Positions 15,780 to 23,081 of a stretch of DNA of 33,654 bases are shown here, one piece after another. The position numbers were made by a program, and so were the translations under genes. The notes below the pieces were generated by a model. The model ran no database searches. It worked only from the letters and a program-made list of their open reading frames with translations, and was not told where the DNA came from. The stretch comes from a virus. The first letter of the stretch is position 1. The number at the start of each line of letters is the position of its first letter. The DNA lies in IMG/VR virus record IMGVR_UViG_3300033233_000112, positions 1-33,654 of that record; one strand, given 5' to 3'.

Positions 15780-17339
15780 CTAAAAAGTCTTAGTAAAAAC
15801 AATGTTCCCAGAGTCCCAAACACGGTCAAACCCATTGGATAACATGTTTTCGTATTCCGTCATATTTTCATCGAAAACTTGAAGTAGGTCTTTTAGTTTA
15901 TGTTTTTGGTACTTCACTCTGGATTCTAGTTCTCTATTTACGACATACCAATAATTTGGTGGAGATGTGTGTGACAGAGTAAAGAATTTAGAGTACAACT
16001 TCCCATCAGAGTATCTTTTATCAGCATATGTTATGATAGACTTTGGGTTAAATCTGTTCAAAAAATGAGCATAGAGTTTCCCGAATCCACCTACTACAGA
16101 TGTACCCAATAAGTTACAGAACCTCAATATCTCATACTCATAACTCTTATTATACCGAGACTTGCCCAGTGACAATAAACTAACTAAAACCCCCTGGTGA
16201 TATAACCCTAAATGAACAGAAGCATTGATTTTTCCTTGTAGATGGTTTTCTTCAAGAAATTGCTTCGCCATTTCACGGTCGCTTACTTTCACCTCACATT
16301 GACGGCCATAAATTCGTGAGGAGTTTTTCCCAATCTTGTTTTTTATTATAGATTGCCATATCGGTCTCTTGTTTATCCACTCATTTTCAAATATATGAAG
16401 AAGCTGGATATCGATGTTTTCACATGAAGCGGTTTTGTTCAAGTGATAGTTTTTGTTAGCAATCTTGCTTTCGGTGTGCCAGTAAATACCATCGAATTCT
16501 ATACCAAGTTTATAATCTGGTAAATAGATATCGATATGCAGTGGGTGTATTATTGTAGATGTATTTCTGATTATATTTACGACCCCACATTCATCTCGTA
16601 AAAATCGAACGACTTCTTCTTCACCAGAGCTTATATTATTCGATGTTGTGATTTCAACCCCAATTCGCTTTAGATGTCTCACCAGAGTAGTCACTGGTAT
16701 GCTTAACTTATTGTGTAAATCAATCACCGACTCAGATTTTTTATATTCTTCTTTTAGCTTATCTGGGTCTAAAAGTATTGGATACTTTTTAGTTATTTTA
16801 TCGAATCTATTGCTCACTAGTTTATCTTTTATTAACAAAATTCTACCAGGCTTTCTGGCAGCACATTGTCTTGAGCAAGCCTTCATATACCCACGAGTTA
16901 TCGTCCAAAATTTATTTTTTCCTCCACACACCTCACATATTTTTTCTTTTGGGTCTTTCATTATAAACTTATCGTAATATTCCTGAACGCTTATATCATG
17001 TGCTTGTTTTATATGATTCGCTACTCCCTGCAGGTTCTTGAAAAGTTTCTCGCATAATTCACATTTTATAAAATTATCACTTATTCTCTGAGAGACAATC
17101 TTTTCGTTGTGATTCTTAGTATGATAGCTATCTGCACATATTTTTGAACAAAATTTTCTATACCCACCTGTTCCCATAGTACGAAAAGTTGTAGGTTCTC
17201 CGCAGTTTAAACAGAATCCATCATGCCCCTTCTTAATGTACTTGTCATAATATTCTTTACTTTTTATATTATGGGTCGGGAGATGACGAGACAGTGAACG
17301 AAAACTATCTACCTCTTTTTGACATATTGAACAAATCAT
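15780..17339 (-). CDS. Free-standing homing endonuclease, Vsr-like (EDxHD) family with zinc fingers, 519 aa
   Basis: Domains in order: a C2H2 finger (CSICQKEVDSFRSLSRHLPT with its second His after), a four-Cys knuckle (CLNCGEPTTF to FCSKIC), then the same pair again (CELCEKLFKN with HIKQAH; ICEVCGG to CSRQC). A helix-turn-helix (VIDLHNKLSIPVTTLVRHLK) follows at about 215. The nuclease core is at about 235-310 with E in SSGEEEVVRFL, then HIDIYLPDYKLGIEFDGIYW and a following His, the E-D-x-H-D pattern of Vsr-like homing enzymes such as I-Bth0305I. The C-terminal 200 residues resemble a GNAT-like fold (SVHLGLYHQGVLVSLLSLGK). Start chosen at 17339 because GGAGG precedes it; a longer frame would overlap the sheath gene. 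Confidence 0.82.
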   Translation of the reverse strand: MICSICQKEVDSFRSLSRHLPTHNIKSKEYYDKYIKKGHDGFCLNCGEPTTFRTMGTGGYRKFCSKICADSYHTKNHNEKIVSQRISDNFIKCELCEKLFKNLQGVANHIKQAHDISVQEYYDKFIMKDPKEKICEVCGGKNKFWTITRGYMKACSRQCAARKPGRILLIKDKLVSNRFDKITKKYPILLDPDKLKEEYKKSESVIDLHNKLSIPVTTLVRHLKRIGVEITTSNNISSGEEEVVRFLRDECGVVNIIRNTSTIIHPLHIDIYLPDYKLGIEFDGIYWHTESKIANKNYHLNKTASCENIDIQLLHIFENEWINKRPIWQSIIKNKIGKNSSRIYGRQCEVKVSDREMAKQFLEENHLQGKINASVHLGLYHQGVLVSLLSLGKSRYNKSYEYEILRFCNLLGTSVVGGFGKLYAHFLNRFNPKSIITYADKRYSDGKLYSKFFTLSHTSPPNYWYVVNRELESRVKYQKHKLKDLLQVFDENMTEYENMLSNGFDRVWDSGNIVFTKTF

Positions 17340-17358
17340 ATAAGTTTTCCTCCAAAGA

Positions 17359-17394
17359 AAATAAGAGTGACAGAAAATTCTGTCACTCTTATTT
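17359..17394 (-). terminator. Sheath terminator hairpin, overlapping the endonuclease promoter
   Basis: A perfect 17-bp inverted repeat (arms 17359-17375 and 17378-17394) with a 2-base centre is followed on the minus strand by a U-rich run, so it is a good intrinsic terminator for the sheath transcript. Its 5' arm shares bases with the late promoter at 17390-17397, so transcripts from that promoter begin inside the arm and cannot form the full stem. Confidence 0.75.
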
Positions 17395-17397
17395 ATA
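17390..17397 (-). promoter_or_regulatory. T4-type late promoter for the homing endonuclease
   Basis: Minus-strand TATAAATA. The predicted start is near 17384, about 45 bases before the endonuclease ATG, with GGAGG at 17349-17353 between. It lies in the base of the sheath terminator stem. Confidence 0.68.
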
Positions 17398-17427
17398 TCT
17401 CTGAATTTTTTGTATCTTAACTTAACT

Positions 17428-19107
17428 TTACTGAAGCTCTGCGAAATCAACACCAGTCTTTGTGGCAGTGAATCTTACTACTATGAATTCTGCGGCTCTT
17501 GTTGGCTTGACGTATATTTCACACCAGAATTCATTACGGTCAATTCTTTCAGGTGTGTTCACTTTATCGCTTACGTCTACGAGATAGTCGTATACACCGC
17601 GACGGCCCTTGATATCCTCCATGAACGGGATAACCATGTTCTTGAATGTTGCTCTTGTCAAGTTGTCATTCGGTTCGAATGTCACATACTTGGCAGAGAT
17701 TGCAATTGCTTTTTCCATGTAGTTGAACAGCAAGCGCACGTTTACTCTGTCGAATGCTGAAGGCTTTGTCTGAAGTGTCTTCTGTCCCCATACAACGATA
17801 CCCTGACCAGGGAAAGAAACAATAGGGTTAACCTGTGCAACATACATTGTATCTCTGAATGCTTTCGAAGGATTCATAGCTACCTTGATAACATTTCTGA
17901 AGATACCACGATTCAAACCTGCTGGTGCCCACCATGCATCTGTTGTGTCTGCTGTGTACGCATACACACCTGCAACATGACCGCTAGAAGGAACCCAACG
18001 ATTCACATCATTGTACTTGTCGTAGATATACAACCAGTTAGCGTACAATGCGGCGTATGAAGGGTTCTCGTTCAACCTAACTTTTCTGTAGTCGATTGTA
18101 TTCTGCACGGCGTCTGAAAGCGATGCAACACCGACCATGTCAGTCTTAGGGCAGTCAAGAATTGCGAAACAATCTGCTCTCTGAACTGCTACAGCTACAA
18201 TTGCCTTGGCGATAGAAACTGTTGTGTGACTGCCGCCGATAAGATAGTTGATTTCGATATCTTCAGTGTTACCGAAGTATGTCTCGTAACCATCTATGAT
18301 GTCTGAAGCACCTGGCATACCGTCCATACCACCAGCAAGAAGACTTGCACCGATAGCTTGAGGCTGAGTTGCTATTGTGGTGTGGTTGAATGCAAGAATG
18401 TATTTTGATGCATTGTTGATAGCATCTTCTACATACATGTTGTTGCCTTGATGGTCCTTAGCACCTGCGGTGTCTGATACAAGGAAATTCTCTGCAAGTT
18501 CGAACTTACCATCTGTATTCAAGAGGTAAACCTGAACTACGAATTCGTTTGCTGATGCTGGGCCGTACTCAAGAGTTCCGAGTTCTGCTGAACAACCAGT
18601 TGTTTCTGCTGACCAAGCTGATGTAGGGTTAGTCGTGAAGTCTGTATATGCGCGATAGTTAAGAACTGCTACATTGAAGTTTGTGTTACCAAACTCGCCA
18701 GGGAACTTACCATATACACGAAGTTTCTCACCAGTGCCCCAATCATTGATTGCTGCCATGGTTTCCCAATCAGGAATGTAATCACCAGATGTCGATGTGA
18801 TTGTTCCTGCAGTTGTTACACCAATCTGTGCGTTACGAGCATAAGCTGGGTCAACTGCTCTTACGAAAATGATAGTCGATGCATATTTGAGGAAGCCTGC
18901 TACTGTGAAGAAGTCCTCGTATGTCTCATCTGTAGGAACACCAAACTGTTCCGAATATGTCTTCTCGTTTGTTACCTGTGTGCGTACAAAAACTGGGCCC
19001 CATGTTGCGGCACCAACATACGCGGCTATCGATGTTGCTACACCGGGAACCGTTGTAGACATGTCTCTCTCAAGAATATATTCGCCTGGACTTAAAAATG
19101 ATGGCAT
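17428..19107 (-). CDS. gp18: Tail sheath protein, gp18 family, 559 aa
   Basis: The start MPSFLSPGEYILERDMSTTV followed by PGVATSIAAYVGAATWGP is the classic sheath opening ('SPGVx-x-x-E-x-D-x-[ST]' then 'A-F-V-G-x-[AT]-x-x-G-P'). The C-terminal third contains NPIVSFPGQGIVVWGQKTL, the conserved 'N-P-I-x-x-F-P-G-x-G-x-x-[VL]-W-G-x-[KR]-T' block, then RVNVRLLFNYMEKAI and the final beta strand pair that links neighbouring subunits. AAGGAGAAAC precedes the ATG, and a late promoter lies 70 bases upstream. It is shorter than T4 gp18 (659 aa), consistent with fewer surface insertions. The last 12 codons are duplicated downstream. Confidence 0.95.
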   Translation of the reverse strand: MPSFLSPGEYILERDMSTTVPGVATSIAAYVGAATWGPVFVRTQVTNEKTYSEQFGVPTDETYEDFFTVAGFLKYASTIIFVRAVDPAYARNAQIGVTTAGTITSTSGDYIPDWETMAAINDWGTGEKLRVYGKFPGEFGNTNFNVAVLNYRAYTDFTTNPTSAWSAETTGCSAELGTLEYGPASANEFVVQVYLLNTDGKFELAENFLVSDTAGAKDHQGNNMYVEDAINNASKYILAFNHTTIATQPQAIGASLLAGGMDGMPGASDIIDGYETYFGNTEDIEINYLIGGSHTTVSIAKAIVAVAVQRADCFAILDCPKTDMVGVASLSDAVQNTIDYRKVRLNENPSYAALYANWLYIYDKYNDVNRWVPSSGHVAGVYAYTADTTDAWWAPAGLNRGIFRNVIKVAMNPSKAFRDTMYVAQVNPIVSFPGQGIVVWGQKTLQTKPSAFDRVNVRLLFNYMEKAIAISAKYVTFEPNDNLTRATFKNMVIPFMEDIKGRRGVYDYLVDVSDKVNTPERIDRNEFWCEIYVKPTRAAEFIVVRFTATKTGVDFAELQ

Positions 19108-19176
19108 CGTTGTTTCTCCTTTTCATGTGCTGACCGCCCAGACTCGGCTGGGTTATCCGTTAATTGTATCTGTAAG

Positions 19177-19184
19177 TATTTATA
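19177..19184 (-). promoter_or_regulatory. T4-type late promoter of the sheath gene
   Basis: Minus-strand TATAAATA, 70 bases before the sheath ATG, in the intergenic gap after the terminase. The leader contains a small hairpin (about 19136-19152, five G-C-rich pairs) just ahead of the ribosome-binding site region. Confidence 0.75.
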
Positions 19185-19214
19185 TCTTGCGAAATTATAT
19201 ACTTACATTGCAAT

Positions 19215-19238
19215 CATTTTGCTGATGTCAGCAAAATG
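19215..19238 (-). terminator. Palindromic hairpin after the terminase stop
   Basis: An 11-bp perfect inverted repeat with a 2-base centre begins 8 bases after the terminase stop. No clear U-run follows on the minus strand (UUGCAAUG), so it may be a weak terminator or an RNA stability or processing element that separates terminase from sheath mRNA. Confidence 0.4.
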
Positions 19239-19245
19239 GTCACTT

Positions 19246-21240
19246 TTAAACGAATCCAAACCCCTCCATTACAGGCATTACAGGCATTTCAGAAGTGCTG
19301 TCAGTCGAGTCGAGTTCATCTCCATCCTCATCGCGTTCAGGTTTCATCTTCAAATCTTCAGTGATGTAGTCTGTGTCTTCGAGGATATCAGCTTTGATAA
19401 TCCATAGAGCCCAATACAAACTTGTCACACAGTCATCGTTTTCACCGTCATCAGCGCCATAGACACCCGGCTTAGTCTCTACGAACTTGGATAGCTCATA
19501 GATAGTGTCAGAGTCTTTAACGACCAGTCTATTGTCTTCGAGCATTATCTTCAGAGTGTCAGTCGCTTGATGTTTGGTCCGCTTAGTCGCTCTGATTCCG
19601 ATTTCTCTTGTCTTCGAGTCGAGTTCGCCTGTAGATGCGGCTTTGTAGTTAACCAAGTTCTCGTACTCTGCATCATGCCACAACCAGTCACATGTAGCTT
19701 GGCCTATGTCATTGTTTTCTATACAGATATACGCATCATTGTAACGAACTGCAATCTTATGAGCGACCTTAGCGAATGCTCTAGTATCAATCATATTGTT
19801 GCGATAAGTTGCAACTTGCACGAAAGGAATCTGTGTAATATCAAGGACTTGACATATAGAGTAATCACCACCAGTACCCTTTGCTACGTCCATACCAACT
19901 GAATAAATTCTCTTAGGTATCGGTTGCTCCCAGATTCTCATGTTCCCCGAGAACTCTTCAGCAATGGGATTCCAGCTTTCAAGTGATTCTAATGTTTGAG
20001 ATTTTATGAGAGTTTTAGATGAACCAAGAAAGCAATTGTGTGATAACACATCATTCGTAAAATAAGACTTCCCATTGACGTTTAGTAAGTCATATAGAGG
20101 TTCAAAAATATCAGAACTTATTATATCTGTTACTCGCACATCTCCATTTTTTGTTTTAATTAAATCCCCAGCAATCAAATCTTTACAGAAAATTTGGCCA
20201 GATTGATTAAAAACTATATGATATGGTGAGCATTGTAATTCATTATCACCGAGACTTAGCTTCATTAACGGCAAATCTCTCGTTGCTCCAACCCCATCAA
20301 AAGACACGAAACCATTTGGGCCTTCTACTTCCCAGTTAGAAATTTTCTTTGTCTTTATGACTCTTTTGAATTCTTCTTCGGTTTTATAGTTCTTTTTTGA
20401 ATTTGTGCGTTTTGAACAGATACAGAGATTTGATATATCTCCTACGATGTGTGGGTTTATGTTATTTTTGAACCCATAAAAGCAACTTATTTTGTGGTCT
20501 ATTGATGGGGAATCTATCTTATTTTTGTGAATAAGATTCAATAATTTCCCAGTATAATAATCTTTACCGTCCCAATGTTCGTATAAAGAATCGATGTGCT
20601 TTCTTGTTACTTTCCATACTTCATTCTGATATATCTGGAAATCACTTTGTTCGGATAGTGAAGTCCATCCTTCGTATTTCTCCCCATGCTCTCTTCTTTG
20701 TTTAGATGAGAGATAATGTGAGCTATTAAATTTCTTTAGACATGTTGCCCTAACTTTAGATTTTACTTCTTCGTTTTGAGAGCAAAATTCTGTACCCAAT
20801 CTCAAAAGACATGTAGCTTTTACTTTATCTCTTATTTCTTTTGAAGCAGATGACCAAATAGTGCCAAATCTTCTCTGACTTGATTTAATAACTTTATCTT
20901 TGAAGTCTGATAAATGTGCTGTGTTTTTAACCCCAAATCTTTTGAGATTTGTTTCTTCTCTTTTTCTTGCGATATCAGTCATGACTTCTTCAGATTTGTT
21001 CTTATATGTTTGGCTACGTTTTAAATTTATTTCTGGTGAAGTTACTCGTTGAAGCCTAGAAGTCTTTACTTTGTCGAGTTGAAGTGTGGTTTTTGAACCA
21101 TACTTTAAAAGGCATGTTGCTTTTACTTTATCTTTTACTTCCTTTGCTCCACTAGCAGATACATGACCGTACTTTAGAAGGCATGTAGCTTTTCTTTTAG
21201 CGGATATAATATCTATCTCTTCTTGGGTTCTTTTTCTCAT
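19246..21240 (-). CDS. terL: Large terminase C-terminal part preceded by HNH homing endonuclease and C-terminal intein half, 664 aa
   Basis: Three parts. Residues 1-299: homing endonuclease with about six repeats of the type KVKATCLLKYG...EVKDK (DNA-binding) and an HNH-type core (SIDHKISCFYGF, then GDISNLCICSKRTNSKKN). Residues 300-402: Hint domain, opening SNWEVEGPNGFVSFDGV, with block B (CSPYHIVFNQSGQIF, then LIAGDLIKT) and C-terminal blocks (YDLLNV, YFTNDVLSHN) ending in Asn402, followed by Cys403 as +1 residue. Residues 403-664: terminase nuclease domain, starting CFLGSSKTLI, with acidic residues in GMDVAKGTGGDYS, CIENNDIG and ENDDCVTSLYWA. Splicing with the upstream gene would rebuild an uninterrupted terminase. 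The ATG has no ribosome-binding site and begins where a late transcript should start. Confidence 0.85.
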   Translation of the reverse strand: MRKRTQEEIDIISAKRKATCLLKYGHVSASGAKEVKDKVKATCLLKYGSKTTLQLDKVKTSRLQRVTSPEINLKRSQTYKNKSEEVMTDIARKREETNLKRFGVKNTAHLSDFKDKVIKSSQRRFGTIWSSASKEIRDKVKATCLLRLGTEFCSQNEEVKSKVRATCLKKFNSSHYLSSKQRREHGEKYEGWTSLSEQSDFQIYQNEVWKVTRKHIDSLYEHWDGKDYYTGKLLNLIHKNKIDSPSIDHKISCFYGFKNNINPHIVGDISNLCICSKRTNSKKNYKTEEEFKRVIKTKKISNWEVEGPNGFVSFDGVGATRDLPLMKLSLGDNELQCSPYHIVFNQSGQIFCKDLIAGDLIKTKNGDVRVTDIISSDIFEPLYDLLNVNGKSYFTNDVLSHNCFLGSSKTLIKSQTLESLESWNPIAEEFSGNMRIWEQPIPKRIYSVGMDVAKGTGGDYSICQVLDITQIPFVQVATYRNNMIDTRAFAKVAHKIAVRYNDAYICIENNDIGQATCDWLWHDAEYENLVNYKAASTGELDSKTREIGIRATKRTKHQATDTLKIMLEDNRLVVKDSDTIYELSKFVETKPGVYGADDGENDDCVTSLYWALWIIKADILEDTDYITEDLKMKPERDEDGDELDSTDSTSEMPVMPVMEGFGFV
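20035..20343 (-). other. C-terminal intein (Hint) half, about 103 aa
   Basis: About 103 codons, ending in SHN before Cys. It contains block B (Q-C-S-P-Y-H) as well as blocks F and G, so nearly the whole Hint fold is on this half. The opening 'PNGF-x-x-F-x-G' and overall length match, from memory, the atypically split AceL-TerL intein of phage terminases, whose C-half is about 104 residues. Canonical split inteins keep block B on the N-half. Confidence 0.85.
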
Positions 21241-21245
21241 ACTAT

Positions 21246-21253
21246 TATTTATA
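21246..21253 (-). promoter_or_regulatory. T4-type late promoter between the two terminase halves
   Basis: Minus-strand TATAAATA followed by ATAGT and then ATG. If initiation obeys T4 spacing (element at -13 to -6), the first transcribed base is the A of the ATG, giving a leaderless mRNA for the endonuclease-intein-terminase gene. No Shine-Dalgarno sequence is present, which fits. Confidence 0.55.
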
Positions 21254-21264
21254 TAAGAGAAAAT

Positions 21265-22203
21265 TTAATCAAAACTACGGTTGAATAGCTTTGATATTTG
21301 AACATTTTTGATTTGACCAGTTTTTTTGTTTCTAATTTTTATTCTCGTATCTTTTGCTACACAGTTACCGTACTCTTGATTGAACTTGGTCTGGCCAATG
21401 TTTCTGATTGTCTCAGTCTTCCAAAGGTCATCTCTACCTTCAACTTCCCAATAGTCTACTCGGAAGTGCTTGAAGTCATTCTTGCCGTTCTTGGCTTTGT
21501 TGTAGATGTCATGAAAGTGATTGAGTCCGTTAGGGGTCGAAACGATGATAATCTTACCCTCTGTAGTCGCGGAGATTGTCGGGTACACGCTCGTATAGAA
21601 TGCTTCAGCAATACCTCTGCGAACGAATGCGAACTCATCGAGAAACAATACGTTTGCAGTAATACCACGGAGACCATCTTCAGTAGTAGCTACAGATGTG
21701 CATGAACTCCCATTTTCTAACGTACAGCCATGCTTCTGCCATTCAACAACCCCAATTTGCAACCAATAAGGAAGTCGCTCGTATGCAATACGAACCTTCT
21801 GAAAGATTTCCTTAGCAATAGCCAGTTTGTTTGCGATGATAGCTATCTTCTTGTCTTTATTGAATAAAAGATAGTGAACGATGTAGATGCTGGTGATAGT
21901 AGATTTACCTACCTGGCGAGCGGCTAGAACACATGTGAACCTGTTGTTGTGAATATGACTCAACATCTTCTTTTGATAAGGACGAAGTCTCACCAGCGTC
22001 TTACCGATATTAGGGTCAACGATTGTGCAATAATGTTCAGCGAAGTAATTCACATCGGCCGCGCACCGTGCAATCTCGGCTATCTGCTCATGTGAGTATT
22101 CGATAGGGACGAATGCTTTCTTGATTGATGGATTTCCATCATATGAAGACCAACTAGGGAGCTTGTCGTAGCTCCCCTTCAAAACTCTCGATGCTGTTGC
22201 CAT
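21265..22203 (-). CDS. terL: Large terminase N-terminal ATPase part plus N-terminal intein piece, 312 aa
   Basis: Residues 1-280 are the packaging ATPase: Walker A AARQVGKST at 94-102, Walker B NVLFLDE at 184-190, and coupling motif VSTPNG at 221-226. Residue 281 is the first intein Cys, and 281-312 (CVAKDTRIKIRNKKTG, then QIKNVQISKLF) is intein block A, ending in TAA. The N-extein ends FNQEYGN and joins CFLGSSKTLI of the downstream gene, giving the continuous sequence expected of gp17-type terminases. Start at 22203 is chosen because AGGA precedes it and it lies 4 bases after the stop of the upstream gene; an ATG at 22233 would overlap that gene. The enzyme pumps DNA into the prohead. Confidence 0.92.
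   Translation of the reverse strand: MATASRVLKGSYDKLPSWSSYDGNPSIKKAFVPIEYSHEQIAEIARCAADVNYFAEHYCTIVDPNIGKTLVRLRPYQKKMLSHIHNNRFTCVLAARQVGKSTITSIYIVHYLLFNKDKKIAIIANKLAIAKEIFQKVRIAYERLPYWLQIGVVEWQKHGCTLENGSSCTSVATTEDGLRGITANVLFLDEFAFVRRGIAEAFYTSVYPTISATTEGKIIIVSTPNGLNHFHDIYNKAKNGKNDFKHFRVDYWEVEGRDDLWKTETIRNIGQTKFNQEYGNCVAKDTRIKIRNKKTGQIKNVQISKLFNRSFD
21268..21363 (-). other. N-terminal intein fragment, 32 residues
   Basis: 32 codons from the splice-site Cys (TGT at 21361-21363) to the TAA. Only block A is present (C-V-A-K-D-T-R-I). This cut, shortly after block A, is the rare short-N type of split, not the usual site between blocks B and F. It is about 7 residues longer than the 25-residue AceL-TerL N-half that I recall. 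Confidence 0.85.
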
Positions 22204-22207
22204 TTGA

Positions 22208-22393
22208 TTATTTTCCTGTAGCCGCGCTACCATACTTATCTCGGTATGCTTTGGCTTTCTTTTCGTATTCTATCTGTGCCTGTACTTTGGCTTTGGTGTA
22301 TGTCAGAGAAGGATTATTATGCATGATAGAAGCAATCATGCTCTCTAGTTTGTCTAGTTTGTCTGCTTCTTCATTGAATTGCTTGAATCTCAT
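22208..22393 (-). CDS. Small helical protein upstream of terL with M-x-F-K-x-F start, 61 aa
   Basis: Starts MRFKQFNEEADKLDKLESMI after a good AAGGAG site and ends 4 bases before the terL start, so the two are probably coupled. It is almost wholly helical and highly charged (TYTKAKVQAQIEYEKKAKAY). In T4 the gene before 17 is the small terminase 16 (164 aa); this protein is far too short to be an ordinary TerS and shows no helix-turn-helix. Its N-terminus resembles the M-x-F-K-x-F-x-x-E-E group in this region. Function not known; a truncated TerS or an internal head protein are both possible. Confidence 0.6.
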   Translation of the reverse strand: MRFKQFNEEADKLDKLESMIASIMHNNPSLTYTKAKVQAQIEYEKKAKAYRDKYGSAATGK

Positions 22394-22408
22394 ATATAGT
22401 TCTCCTTT

Positions 22409-22855
22409 TTAGGTTTCTTCTACTCTGTATCCGTATCCGACTGCTCTAGCGAGAGCTGGGTTGTTGTCAACTATCGAATGAACTTCTGTTCTGTCTTCAT
22501 TCTTAGACCAATGAAAAGCTGTATACCACTTTCCAGACATCATGGTCGTGCTTATCTCAACTGCGTGAAGAACAGCATCCAAATAAAGAGGAATGCAAGC
22601 AGACCCGTAGATATTTATGACCTTAGCAATCCAATCATGACCAGGGTCGCCGTGCCACACATATAGGTCATTCTTCAGTAGAAGACCTTTGATAACGAAT
22701 GTAGAGAATTTACCCTGCTCCTTATCAATCTCTCGAAGAAGCATATCCATTTCACTCTTGCTAGGATTTTTGAACACTTCAATAGTCCCAGTTCGATAGC
22801 TGAAAGAGTTGTAGAATTCTTCTTTGAGATATGCAGAGAATCTTTTACCAACCAT
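22409..22855 (-). CDS. KNP-family protein with capsid-targeting-like N-terminus, 148 aa
   Basis: Begins MVGKRFSAYLKEEFYNSFSY; the 'R-F-x-x-Y-L-K-E-E' segment matches the other N-termini of this cluster with a short extra leader. Next comes GTIEVFKNPSKSEMDMLLRE and later NDLYVWHGDPGHDW, the two shared motifs of the family. The second half (FHWSKNEDRTEVHSIVDNNP) is unique to this member. Its ATG overlaps the stop of the preceding gene (TAATG). If L-K-E is cut by the prohead protease, about 12 residues would be lost. Function unknown; an internal or injected head protein is the leading idea. Confidence 0.65.
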   Translation of the reverse strand: MVGKRFSAYLKEEFYNSFSYRTGTIEVFKNPSKSEMDMLLREIDKEQGKFSTFVIKGLLLKNDLYVWHGDPGHDWIAKVINIYGSACIPLYLDAVLHAVEISTTMMSGKWYTAFHWSKNEDRTEVHSIVDNNPALARAVGYGYRVEET

Positions 22856-23073
22856 TAATATCTTCTCCTACGTCTTCCACCATAATATGAACTAGCGGCT
22901 CTTCTCTTTGGAGTAGGAGCTACACCCGCCGCATATTCTTGTTTAGGATTCTTCACATCAGCGCCATATGGCATTGCTTTGACTATCTTCTCGATAGCAT
23001 CAACGTCAGAATATCCCATAACAAGCCCATCTAATGGGTTTATGATGTTCTTGAGTTTTTCTTGAATGTTCAT
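22855..23073 (-). CDS. Small basic protein with polyarginine tail, 72 aa
   Basis: N-terminal half is helical (NIQEKLKNIINPLDGLVMGY); C-terminal half is basic and ends YYGGRRRRRY, with a KRRAASS segment just before. AGGAG precedes the ATG. Such a tail should bind nucleic acid, which suits either a DNA-packaging accessory or an internal DNA-condensing head protein in this position two genes before terL. It is not recognisable as a small terminase and no family is recognised. Confidence 0.6.
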   Translation of the reverse strand: MNIQEKLKNIINPLDGLVMGYSDVDAIEKIVKAMPYGADVKNPKQEYAAGVAPTPKRRAASSYYGGRRRRRY

Positions 23074-23081
23074 GCACTCTC

